From Chiridota heheva (lineage: Eukaryota; Echinodermata; Holothuroidea; Apodida; Chiridotidae): a DNA stretch of 64,000 nucleotides. The notes under the pieces were generated by a model. The model did no database searches and was not told the origin of the DNA. It worked only from the letters and a program-made list of their open reading frames with translations. Positions within the stretch are counted from its first letter, which is position 1. Each line of letters opens with the position of its first letter. The stretch lies in NCBI GenBank assembly GCA_020152595.1, contig JAIGNY010004486.1, forward strand, positions 1,266,001 to 1,330,000, in the 5' to 3' direction. Shown in pieces: positions 1 to 13,500 of this stretch. Made by a program: the position numbers and the translations under genes.

Positions 1-74
1 TTGAAATACTATTTGTTTGATTAAATATACAATATGGACAGAAATGACGATATACGTGAATTATGGCACATTAC

Positions 75-210
75 CTGTATCTAAATAACCTGGGACTTCG
101 TCTACGATCCCTTACATTGTGATACTGTGGGCAGGCATAGCCTTGTCTACAGAGTCTTGGTGGCCTTTTACAGGGTTCTGTTTTGTAATTTGCTAGAACA
201 TAAATTGTAT
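75..210 (-). CDS. unk: unk coding exon 4 (CCCH finger 4)
   Basis: The acceptor TTTGCAG precedes 210. The first two bases complete Asp207. It encodes [20 protein letters not shown] and on to finger 4 (C220, C227, C233, H237), then the basic RDRRRSPR motif. The donor GTAA at 74-71 leaves a split Arg codon. The remaining exons lie outside the window. Confidence 0.93.
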
Positions 211-3200
211 CTGCAAAGATAACCAAAAGAGAAATAATATCAATGAGCAGCAATTATGAGAGATTCAACTTCAGCTTATTAATTAATATAATATACACAT
301 TTGATAAGCAATATGTAAACATTTAAACCCTTTGACGGTAGCCACGTACTAATGATCTTGTCTATACACAACCACTGTTTGAAAGGGGTTATGTTATTAA
401 CCATTTGATAGTGGACACACAAAAGAGGGTTCTACAAATATTAATGTGCGCCTGGCCCCACAGGACAACCAAATATCTTATCTGGGCTACAATGATATTT
501 ACTTGACCTGCCTGGACAGACAACTTATGTTTTCATTTTTCAGCAACATTTACATTGCATGTATACAACAAAATTACAAGGGTAACATTATTTACTTCAC
601 CACAATCACAAATTCATGTATCCCCACCCAACGGTAAGTAGTTGTTGATTTGTCAATTAACCAGCCACCTACAACAATAGCCAAGGGAGTAAAGATAAAG
701 CAATCAACCAATGTATTAAAGTTTAAGAATAGTTAACAATTATGAGGGTATGCTTTTATTCTATGTCAATATGTGCAAATAATGCATAAATAAATACACC
801 CCATGTGTAGAAAATAACTTGTCATAATGTAGTTCTCCCACGCCAATAAGAAGGAACTAAGATTACAGAAATAGGATATAATCGAAAACTATTGAAAGGG
901 AACCTTGAGGGCGATCAAATATTCCACAAAAACTTTTCTCAAGTACAAAGGTAAACATTTTCATAACGATTGAGGTGGGAAGTACTACTTATGACAAAAG
1001 TGTTTTTTTCTCATTATGACAACATCTTTCACCTGGGAAACAATTCATAATTTGATCTGATTCTGCTTAATGCTTGCAACAGTCAAGTATCATTGGTATT
1101 ACATGATGTACAGTGCATTTCTTACACTGTTACATTGTTATCACATAAAAAGTTGACATGTTGATATGACGAGCACAGTACTGATCTTAATAAGCTGGTT
1201 TGCATGTAATGTGGGTAGATTGATATTTTACATCCCGTGCTCAACACTTAATGTTGTCCATGGCTGTTAATGTTGTCCATGGCTGTTAATGTTGTCCATG
1301 GCTGTTAATGTTGTCCATGGCTGTTAATGTTGTCCATGGCTGTTAATGTTGTCCATGGCTGTTAATGTTGTCCATGGCTGTTAATGTTGTCCATGGCTGT
1401 TAATGTTGTCCATGGCTGTTAATGTTGTCCATGGCTGTTAATGTTGTCCATGGCTGTTAATGTTGTCCATGGCTGTTAATGTTGTCCATGGCTGTTAATG
1501 TTGTCCATGGCTGTTAATGTTGTCCATGGCTGTTAATGTTGTCCATGGCTGTTAATGTTGTCCATGGCTGTTAATGTTGTCCATGGCTGTTAATGTTGTC
1601 CATGGCTGTTAATGTTGTCCATGGCTGTTAATGTTGTCCATGGCTGTTAATGTTGTCCATGGCTGTTAATGTTGTCCATGGCTGTTAATGTTGTCCATGG
1701 CTGTTAATGTTGTCCATGGCTGTTAATGTTGTCCATGGCTGTTAATGTTGTCCATGGCTGTTAATGTTGTCCATGGCTGTTAATGTTGTCCATGGCTGTT
1801 AATGTTGTCCATGGCTGTTAATGTTGTCCATGGCTGTTAATGTTGTCCATGGCTGTTAATGTTGTCCATGGCTGTTAATGTTGTCCATGGCTGTTAATGT
1901 TGTCCATGGCTGTTAATGTTGTCCATGGCTGTTAATGTTGTCCATGGCTGTTAATGTTGTCCATGGCTGTTAATGTTGTCCATGGCTGTTTCATCATGTG
2001 ATTAACATTTGCAAGCCTATCAACTTTTTAAATCACAAGTGTCAAGATCATGATGCATGCCTCTGTTTGGAATAGACACTTTTTTCTATACCACCTTAAT
2101 CTTTGAGCTAATGAAGTTAGAATTCATTCAAAATTCTGAGGCTAGAATTTTACCGGAAGGTTGTAACAATTCTGCCACAACAGTACACACCAATTATTAC
2201 ACAAACAACTGAATATAAACTTCTTGTTTTGAGTCTTGCGGCTTATGTTTTTAAGCACACCCACTTATTTATCAAATCTGCTTGTGCTGTATTGTTTAAA
2301 CAGCTTTGCTCATACCAAAAAGCTTTGCTGGTGACACTACAGTATGTGTAATGTGTATACAGCTACATGTAGGTGTGATTAGCAGGTGTTGACTATGGAA
2401 TAAGTTTCTCTTTTAAAGAACCTTTAAAACAACATTAAGTTTTTTTTCTAAATCTGCCTTTAAAGCACCTTAAGTTGTTTTTTCATTGTGTCATGCACAA
2501 GTTGGTGCTATATATGAATATTGTTATCATTATCATAAAAGAAGTATGTACAGCATAAAAGTACCACCAAACCCTGGGATAAATCACAAGATATTTAAAA
2601 CAAAGTACAACCACAGACAAACCCCTAGCTTGCTTTAAAAAGGGGAAGGTGCTAGATTTGTTGAGGGACACATTAATGCGTTTGCAAAGTGCTGCACCTT
2701 TTCAGCGTGGGGTTCAGGAGCCCCTCTTAAGGCTCAAGCCCCTCGTGAAATAATCATACCTAAATGAACTATTCTGACTCATAAGATCCATTTATGAGTC
2801 AAATGACAATTGCTTACTATGCTATCATTCTGTGTTCTGTATCCATGTAAAGTATTTCATTTATGAGTTTAATTAAGAATATCAACTTTTTAACGAAACC
2901 ATTTTTTTTGTAAGGGGCAGGGTGAACCGAAAAGGGGGTGGGGAAGGCCAATGGAGGGGCACGATGGGCCGCCCCTCTGAAACAGCAAAGCTAGGGCACT
3001 GACAGACTTATGCAAATTTTGAAAAAAGTTTCCAAAGAAGGAAGCAAAAGTTTATTTCCACTTTGTAGAGACAATTCCTCACTGTACAAGTCGATTTACG
3101 AACATGAAAATCCATATCCAGGTTGTATTTTCGGAACCAGGTAGCAACACAATCGGTCAGGTGTAAACACTATATAAAGCCACGTAAGTGGATAAGATAT

Positions 3201-4458
3201 TGATTTTGGTGCAATTAAGGAATTATTACAAGACATTCTGAGTATAGTTTTCACTATTAAAAAGTGAGTAAGTGGTGGACAGGATAACATTGCTGCCATC
3301 GGCAAATAGGTCTAGCATTGTTTGTAACAATGATTAGGCCTAGCACACTGTGTATTGTGCTGATGACTTTTTGAGTTCCTCACAACGGACAAATCAAAGT
3401 TATTCATGTTGTAAAGGAAAAAATATTGATTTTCTTTGAATAATTTTATTCTCAAAGTGAATGTTTAGTGGTTGATATACGGGGAATGGTTTGAATTAAA
3501 GTTCTCCACAATAATCAATACGTAATAGAGCCATGTTGTGACAGCACTATTAATTATTGTAATGTTAAACAACAGTAATGATTGTTTATCGGTTAACCGA
3601 TAAACGGTTGGATCCCTACAATGGATTCACATTGGAGCTATTCTGCTGATGACATCACAAATTTGTTTTAAATACTTCATAAATATGTTTTAAATACTGC
3701 AGCCTGATAATGAACAACCCTCGTGGGGTTATAGGGTTAAGTACATTTTTTGTTCGTCCGATTTTGAGCATGTGTGATTTTTTCAAGATGTGTAACGAAT
3801 GATTAATTGTTCTTCAGTATTTTAAAGAAAGGATATTAGACATTAATATGCAAATTGGTTTACCAAAATAAACACAATGGATAGCCTGCGCTCTTATAAA
3901 CTTGTATCATATAATTTTTCTGTTGAACCTTGTGTTATACTGTATTTGACGTATTAAGCTCTCGGGGCGTTTACAAAAATATAATTGCACCACCTTTTAG
4001 GCAGAAAGTCTTAATAAGCGCCCATGCTCCGGAACACGTAAGGCATGCTGTTAGAACTGTATTGTGTGAAATGATTATATACCGTGTACTAGGCCCACAA
4101 TAATCACCCAAAAAAAGCGTGACCGTGTGGTACAAAATAAGCAAATAATGTAATAAAACTTATTTTAAGTCTTTAAATTATTCAAATAAATCATGCTAAC
4201 AGTAAAAAAATGTTGGGTGGACGCTTATTAAAGTAGGGGCGCTTAATACATCGCATACTGTTTCTATAAAGCAGGCTTATTTGTGAGCACTTTCTGCAAA
4301 ACTTGGGTGCATCCTTAAAAATTTAAGTCCATGAAGGGCGTGATAAGAAAACCCTCATGCACCAAGATTTTGCAAGTACTGTAATATAGAAGAGGGTCAT
4401 TGCCCTGGTGTTAATGAAATAAGACATTTAAGATTATACCTTAGTAGTAGTGGTAGTG

Positions 4459-4512
<54 letters not shown>

Positions 4513-7500
4513 ATGGTAGTATTATTATTATTATTATATTAAAATACCCAGATGTCCAACATTTTAAATCACTTTTGTCTTCTGACTTGAAGAACCTTGG
4601 TAATTCTGTTTCATTATTTATTTTGCATGCTATAAAAGTCTATAGACAAATATAATGTTCTGTGCCCGACTAAAAAGCATTTTTAAACCGTATTGATAAA
4701 TGGTTTTTGCAATAATTTTATGTTCGTGCTACAATTTTGTACATGATACTTGTGTTGACCAACCACTATGCACTATATTCATGTTTTATACTTTCTGACA
4801 AAGGCCAGTGGCTTAGTTCAATTGAATGAATTGAATTAATAATTCATGAAAAAACGAACAGAAAACAGTAACAAGTGTTCCATAATACCAAACCTAATTA
4901 ATAGCATTCCTAAGGGAATAATAACAAACAGCTAACAAGACATTATATTTCTAAAAGTGTTAACTAATAAAACAACTCTCACTCTTCCTGAAAGAAAATC
5001 ACAGATTCGAGGTCATTTGATTACACACCTTTTTGAACGAAATGACTTCTCTTAAAAGATAACACAGGAGGGTGTGAAATATAAGCCTAAAGCCTTAATG
5101 CCTATCAGCCTAACAAGCTTCAGCCACATGTCTGCTGCAGAGCAACGAACTCTGTACATGGAATATGTGCGAGGAAAAGAATGAATGCAGTGTTCAAACA
5201 AAGGTTCAAAATTTGGGGGAGGTATGAGGGAGGGGGGGGGGGTATTTTCCCCACCGCCCCTCTTTTTGGGGGGCTGTGGATTTTGGAGCTTGAAATGCTA
5301 AAATTTCCCAATATACAAAGTTTTCTTTGACGTCATTACTTGTTGCTAAGCAATTCCCTCACTCTAATGTTTTTAATGAAATCAGAAAAAATCCCATCAT
5401 GGGAAAAACAGGTTCATAGTTAATGCGTGTATCATGCAAAAGACAAAGAAAAGTTAAAAAAATACGCAAAACTAAAGGTAATAGGCCGTGGGACGTACCT
5501 CGATTTCGTTTCATTCCATGCAACAACACTGGGGGACCACACACTTATAACTGGATAATTATGAAAACATTATTGTGCATTGAAAACTTATTGTCCCACA
5601 GCTTGGGCGATATATCGATATTTCAATATTATTCAATATTGACCCATATCCATATGGTCACTATTGAGTTCAAGGGTCATATCAATATATCGATATGATG
5701 TTTTCCACCGATATTGTACTATACATGAACTAATAATGAAGTTAAAATGACAACCAAGCACGCACTTCTCCCCACTATACAGCCACAAAACGTTTGTAAT
5801 TTGTAGTAACATAAAAGTTGCAGGTAGTCTAGAGTTGATTAAGTCATCAATATTTTGATAAATATTACCTAAAATTATGTTCCACAGGGCTGCTTAATTC
5901 CGGACATACAGTACTGTACTCTGTATGTACAGGCCACTATGGACTAAGCTTGGGTGATAAATCGATATTTCAATATATTTTGATTTTGACCTATATCAAT
6001 ATGGCCGATATAGAGTTCAAGAGTCGTATCGATATTATGTTTTTTAATAATTCACAATACATGAACTATTAAAAAGCTACACAGGACTATCAAACATCCA
6101 AGTTTTTTTTTATTAAACAGCAACAAAAAGGTAATAAATTTCATTAATATCAAAGTTTTAGGCAGTCAGTTATGAGAAAACTTTATTAAAACATTAATAT
6201 TGTGATAACAATTACCCAAAAACCACTTGACTCGGGAGTACAGAGGCATTGCGCAATACTTCAACTTTATACTAAATGGCTTACGATGTTCAGACAACAA
6301 AAATCATAAGATGTTGAATCCTCAAACATCGTGTTAAGTTTCCTCAAAAGGAATACTGAATGTGAATTTTTATATCAAACAGTCATTAATTGACAAATTA
6401 CTGACAAAACTATGAGGTTTTTTTTCACTATTTTGTTTGTTCAGAAAGTCTAAGTAAAAGTGACAGACTGGTTTTGCCAGATCGATCAGATAATGTACAG
6501 TGCAGTATTAAACTACATACACACAGTATCAACTGTGCAGTACTTTATGTACAAGCATACCATCTACCACTGTTTCTTTTGAGTGACAATACTCGTGCAA
6601 TGATTGAAGCAGACTAGAAATTGGATATTATGCATTATATATGGACTTCTGAATGTCTAGAAGTCCATAAAATGCTACCAAAATAATGCTTTTTCAGTAG
6701 AACTTTCATAAGAAGTGAGTAATAACATTTTAAGAAGAATTGAGCTGATTTTTGAAAGGCATACAATGTAGGCGCAATACCAGTTCCACAACATTTTTAT
6801 TATCTTAAAGAATATGCTGAGGCCTAAACTTTTTCAATGTTTCTGTGATTGATCTTTTGAGATAGAAACCATGTAAAGAACATTTTTAAACATAGTGGGT
6901 GTTTATTTGAAGATGATATGATATGTATATATTTTGCAGTGATTTCTGTTAATTTGTACAAAACGTTTTACTTGACTTTTTTTGAGCCGAGACGAGATTA
7001 CCTTGCCCAGAACAGTACATACGACTAACGTATGATGTCCTATAATTTGCATATCGATATTTCGATATTATCAATATTTTTCAGGCGATATATCAATATT
7101 GCATAAAGTTCAATATCGCCCAAGCTTACTATGGACATTGCGCAATAATATAAGTTGATTTTCAAGATTTGTGATGGTTGAGCAATTGCAATCAATTAGA
7201 TTTTAAATCCTTAAACATGGCATCTAAATTCCTCAAAAGGAATACCACATCCCCCAATTTATGTGGAAAAGCCCTTAATTGACACCTAAAAGTATATTTT
7301 ATCCTCAAAACTGTAAGATTTCATCCTCAAAACTAAAAGACATTTAACACTAATTTGTCCATTCAAATATCAGACCTGAGATCTGTACAGTAAGCAGCAC
7401 AAGTACAAACAATGTGTGTAGATTTCTGGGCCCACTCGTCCGATTTTTAGTAGCAGAGGACATTTTCTATAAATAATTATTGACTTTTGAATGTCCAGGT

Positions 7501-10500
7501 TTTTAAAAAAGAGTGCAAAAATGATGCCCTTTTAGGACCTAGCATTTAAAGATAAAGTTGGTCCATTTTTATTAACAAAAAAGCTATATACCAGTTCCAC
7601 AAAAATAGTGAAAAAATGATATCTTTAAACTTATGGAATTTCAATGTTTCTGTGATATATTTTTTAAGAAAAAGACAAATGTAAAAAATGATTCCTTTCA
7701 GAATAATTGGTGTTTATTTGAAGATTTATGTACGTACTTCCCTTTCAATTCTGTAAATCTACTTTAAAAATTTGTACTTTCAATTTTTTGTTCTGGATAT
7801 TACCTGGTACAAAACAGTTATATTATTTCAATGTGACATCTTGCAATTTGCATATCGATATTTTGATATTATCGACATATATCCAGCGATATATCGATAT
7901 TGTCTGAAGGTGAATATCGCCAAGCTTATTAGTCCCCATGCTCAGTACTTACACATTTTTTTATCAATTTGCAAGAAATCTATCACAAAAACGGCACTTC
8001 AAATGTTCTAGTTTGTGGTTTATTTATGCCGACAATTGTTTAATCATAGCCTTAAATGTTTAATCAGGGAGTTGGAATTTGCAACTCTCTGGGTTCAATG
8101 TGGATAGATTTCAATCAACTTACCAATCACAGCAAACGTAAATTATTACATACAGATGGCAAAATGGCCACATCTACGAGTGCTGGCATCGACCGAAAGT
8201 CACTCAAAAACTTATGCATTATGCACCTGAAGGAGAGTTCTAAATCAAAATTTAATGCACTAACAGTCGAATCATTAGCAAAATTTCAGAAAGTCGCAAT
8301 TGAGTGATGTAAATTTGATTGAATCAAGGCGGAAATAGCTAGAAATTCAGCACAGACAATCGGCTTAACGCTAGGGGATCCGGACGGTGTAGGAAACTTA
8401 AATTGCATGGGCTACCATTACTACTAACGTTACAGAAAATTTTGCAACTTTATTAAGATCAATTGGGAGAAATGTTCAAACGAGCTACAAAACACACTGC
8501 AGGTACAGTATGTACAACATACTGCAGGTACAGTATGTACAACGTACTGCAGGTACAGTATGTACAACGTACTGCAGGTACAGTATGTACAACGCACTGC
8601 AGGTACAGTATGTACAACGCACTGCAGGTACAGTATGTACAATGCATTGCAGGTACAGTATGTACCAATTGGATATTTTAAAGCTAAAAGATTTTGTAGA
8701 AACATCTCCAGACTTATGGCTCCTTTTAGGGAAGGCTAGGTTATAACTTACTTAACTTGATGTTGTGGATAACAATAAGCCCAAAGCTCCAAATAATTAT
8801 CGCAGCGAGCCTGCTACTGAAAGTTTAATTTATCTCCAGGCATAAATCTGCTTGATATCTAAACCATTCTAAAGCTTTCAAAAATCCCTGTAACCAAAAT
8901 TGTTCCCTGTACGTTTTGGAGTGCAAAAAGTAACTTGTGTGACTACTGGCCCTTGAATCTAGTAGTATGTTAGAAATAAATCTATAGCCAGGCCCTTGAA
9001 TCTAGTAGTATGTTAGAAATAAATCTATAGCCAGGCCCTTGAATCTAGTAGTATGTTAGGAATAAATCTATAGCCGGGCCCTTGAATCTAGTAGTACTGT
9101 ATGTTAGGAATAAATCTATAGCCGGGACCTTGAATCTAGTACTATGTTAGAAATAAATCTATAGCCAGGCCCTTAAATCTAGTAGTATGTTAGGAGTAAA
9201 TCTATAGCCGGGCCCTTGAATCTAGTAGTATGTTAGGAATAAATCTATAGCCGGGCCATTGAATCTAGTACTATGTTAGAAATAAATCTATAGCTGGGCC
9301 CTTAAATCTAGTAGTATGTTAGGAATAAATCTATAGCCGGGCCCTTAAATCTAGTAGTATGTTAGGAATAAATCTATAGCCGGGCCCTCAAATCTAGTAG
9401 TATGTTAGGAATAAATCTATAGCCGGGCCCTTGAATCTAGTAGTATATTAGGAATAAATCTATAGACTGGCCCTTTAATCTAGTAGTATGTTAGGAATAA
9501 ATCTATAGCCGGGCCCTTGAATCTAGTAGTATGTTAGGAATAAATCTATAGCCGGGCCCTTTAATCTAGTAGTATGTTAGGAATAAATCTATAGACTGGC
9601 CCTTTAATCTAGTAGTATGTTAGGAATAAATCTATAGCCGGGCCCTTGAATCTAGTAGTATGTTAGGAATAAATCTATAGCCAGGCCCTTGAATCTAGTA
9701 GTATGTTAGGAGTAAATCTATAGCCAGGCCCTTGAATCTAGTAGTATGTTAGGAATAAATCTATAGCCGGGCCCTTGAATCTAGTAGTATGTTAGGAATA
9801 AATCTATAGCCGGGCCCTTGAATCTAGTAGTATGTTAGGAATAAATCTATAGCCGGGCTCTTGAATCTAGTAGTATGTTAGGAATAAATCTATAGCCGGG
9901 CCCTTAAATCTAGTAGTATGTTAGGAATAAATCTATAGCCGGGCCCTTGAATCTAGTAGTATATTAGGAATAAATCTATAGACTGGCCCTTTAATCTAGT
10001 AGTATGTTAGGAATAAATCTATAGCCGGGCCCTTGAATCTAGTAGTATGTTAGGAATAAATCTATAGCCGGGCCCTTGAATCTAGTAGTATGTTAGGAAT
10101 AAATCTATAGCCGGGCCCTTGAATCTAGTAGTATGTTAGGAATAAATCTATAGCGGGCCCTTAAATCTAGTAGTATGTTAGGAATAAATCTATAGCAGGC
10201 CCTTGAATCTAGTAGTATATTAGGAATAAATCTATAGACTGGCCCTTTAATCTAGTAGTATGTTAGGAATAAATCTATAGCCCCCTTGAATCTAGTAGTA
10301 TGTTAGGAATAAATCTATAGCCGGCCCTTTAATCTAGTAGTATGTCAGGAATAAATCTATAGACTGGCCCTTTAATCTAGTAGTATGTTAGGAATAAATC
10401 TATAGCCGGGCCCTTGAATCTAGTAGTATGTTAGGAATAAATCTATAGCCGGGCCCTTGAATCTAGTAGTATGTTAGGAATAAATCTATAGCCAGGCCCT

Positions 10501-13500
10501 TGAACCTAGTAGTATGTTAGGAATAAATCTATAGCCAGGCTCTTGAATCTAGTAGTATGTTAGGACTGGCCCTTTAATCTAGTAGTATATTAGGAATAAA
10601 TCTATAGCCGGGCCCTTAAATCTAGTAGTATGTTAGGAATAAATCTATAGCCGGGCCCTTGAATCTAGTAGTATGTTAGGAATAAATCTATAGCCGGGCC
10701 CTTGAATCTAGTAGTATGTTAGGAATAAATCTATAGACTGGCCCTTTAATCTAGTAGTATGTTAGGAATAAATCTATAGCCGGGCCCTTGAATCTAGTAG
10801 TATGTTAGAAATAAATCTATAGCCGGGCCCTTGAATCTAGTAGTATGTTAGGAATAAATCTATAGCCGGGCCCTTGAATCTAGTAGTACTGTATGTTAGG
10901 AATGAATCTATAGCCGGGCCCTTGAATCTAGTAGTATGTTAGGAATAAATCTATAGCCGGGCCCTTGAATCTAGTAGTATGTTAGGAATAAATCTATAGC
11001 CGGGCCCTTGAAACTAGTACTATGTTAGAAATAAATCTATAGCCGGGCCCTTAAATCTAGTAGTGTGTTAGGAGTAAATCTATAGCCAGGCCCTTGAATC
11101 TAGTAGTATGTTAGGAATAAATCTATAGCCGGGCCCTTGAATCTAGTAGTATGTTAGGAATAAATCTATAGCCGGGCCCTTGAATCTAGTAGTATGTTAG
11201 GAATAAATCTATAGCCAGGCTCTTGAATCTAGTAGTATGTTAGGAATAAATCTATAGCCGGGCCCTTAAATCTAGTAGTATGTTAGGAATAAATCTATAG
11301 CCGGGCCCTTGAATCTAGTAGTATATTAGGAATAAATCTATAGACTGGCCCTTTAATCTAGTAGTATGTTAGGAATAAATCTATAGCCGGGCCCTTGAAT
11401 CTAGTAGTATGTTAGGAATAAATCTATAGCCGGGCCCTTTAATCTAGTAGTATGTTAGGAATAAATCTATAGACTGGCCCTTTAATCTAGTAGTATGTTA
11501 GGAATAAATCTATAGCCGGGCCCCTTGAATCTAGTAGTATGTTAGGAATAAATCTATAGCCGGGCCCTTGAATCTAGTAGTATGTTAGGAATAAATCTAT
11601 AGCCAGGCTCTTGAATCTAGTAGTATGTTAGGAATAAATCTATAGCCGGGCCCTTGAATCTAGTAGTATATTAGGAATAAATCTATAGACTGGCCCTTTA
11701 ATCTAGTAGTATGTTAGGAATAAATCTATAGCCGGGCCCTTGAATCTAGTAGTATGTTAGGAATAAATCTATAGCCGGGCCCTTTAATCTAGTAGTATGT
11801 CAGGAATAAATCTATAGACTGGCCCTTTAATCTAGTAGTATGTTAGGAATAAATCTATAGCCGGGCCCTTGAATCTAGTAGTATGTTAGGAATAAATCTA
11901 TAGCCGGGCCCTTTAATCTAGTAGTATGTTAGGAATAAATCTATAGCCAGGCCCTTGAATCTAGTAGTATGTTAGGAATAAATCTATAGCCAGGCTCTTG
12001 AATCTAGTAGTATGTTAGGAATAAATCTATAGACTGGCCCTTTAATCTAGTAGTATATTAGGAATAAATCTATAGCCGGGCCCTTAAATCTAGTAGTATG
12101 TTAGGAATAAATCTATAGCCAGGCCCTTGAATCTAGTAGTATGTTAGGAATAAATCTATAGCAGGCCCTTAAATCTAGTAGTATGTTAGGAGTAAATCTA
12201 TAGCCGGGCCCTTGAATCTAGTAGTATATTAGGAATAAATCTATAGCCGGGCCCTTGAAACTAGTACTATGTTAGAAATAAATCTATAGCCGGGCCCTCA
12301 AATCTAGTAGTATGTTAGGAATAAATCTATAGCCGGGCCCTTGAATCTAGTAGTATATTAGGAATAAATCTATAGCCGGGCCCTTAAATCTAGTAGTATG
12401 TTAGGAGTAAATCTATAGCCGGGCCCTTGAATCTAGTAGTATATTAGGAATAAATCTATAGCCGGGCCCTTGAAACTAGTACTATGTTAGAAATAAATCT
12501 ATAGCTGGGCCCTTAAATCTAGTAGTATGTTAGGAGTAAATCTATAGCCATATCCAGATGTTAGTTGGCTCATTTTTATTAAAAGAAATAACCAAATGAA
12601 ATATTTACTACAATAGTTCATATCTCTTTTACTATCTGTGTACAGTATGTGCATTTACCAGATAAGAACCAATTAAAAAAAAAATATTAGCTTATCACCC
12701 TCACAAGCATCAGTTTTGGGACAATCCCAGATTTGTCTTTAAATACCATATTTTTTTCTCGGATCATTTATTCAGTATTCGTACCTCCGTTTCTTTCTGT
12801 GAAAGATATTCTTACAAACGATTGATTCAGATGTTTTTCAATATTTATTACTTTTATGTCGTTGACCCGATCCGAAACGCTGTAAATAAATTAAATTATT
12901 AGGTTGAGATCAACAAAACTCACACATGCATCACTTTTCCAACTGGGTTCAGGTGATAACCTCATATTTTTTAACGAGGCCTTACTATACATTCTAGTAT
13001 TAGGCAGTGTTGCTTCTGTTACAAAAAATGATTTTATTTTTAGATTAGTAGATAGGTAAATTACTCAAATTTCGGCGAAATCAAAGTGCATAATATCCCC
13101 ATTCATTGGTGATTACTGCGCATTTGTGCTTCGCACATTTAAAAATAATTATGCTAATCGGCTTTACAGTTTGTAAAAAGTAATTTATTGGAATTTTGTC
13201 AGCCGAATGTGTGTGATTTGAATCATGAATATTGATTTTCGACGACAAGACACTATGAAAAACGATTACTCGCAATGAAGTATTTAGTAAACGTTTACAA
13301 GATTTGTGAGCGTGTAGCGTGTACACGCTAAACGGTCACAGCTCTAGTGTGTATATAGTATTAATAAACTCATTCATAAAATTCGAAGAACTGTTCTCAT
13401 AGGATAAATGTGATGTATGTGTTTTAGACCTCGTGGCTACCCCAGGTGTGTGTATATAGTATTAATATACTCATTCATAAAATATGAAGAACTGTTCTTA

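Noticed and set aside
8949-12549. CRISPR array
   Set aside because: Eukaryotic context, contiguous tandem units without unique spacers, and no cas genes.
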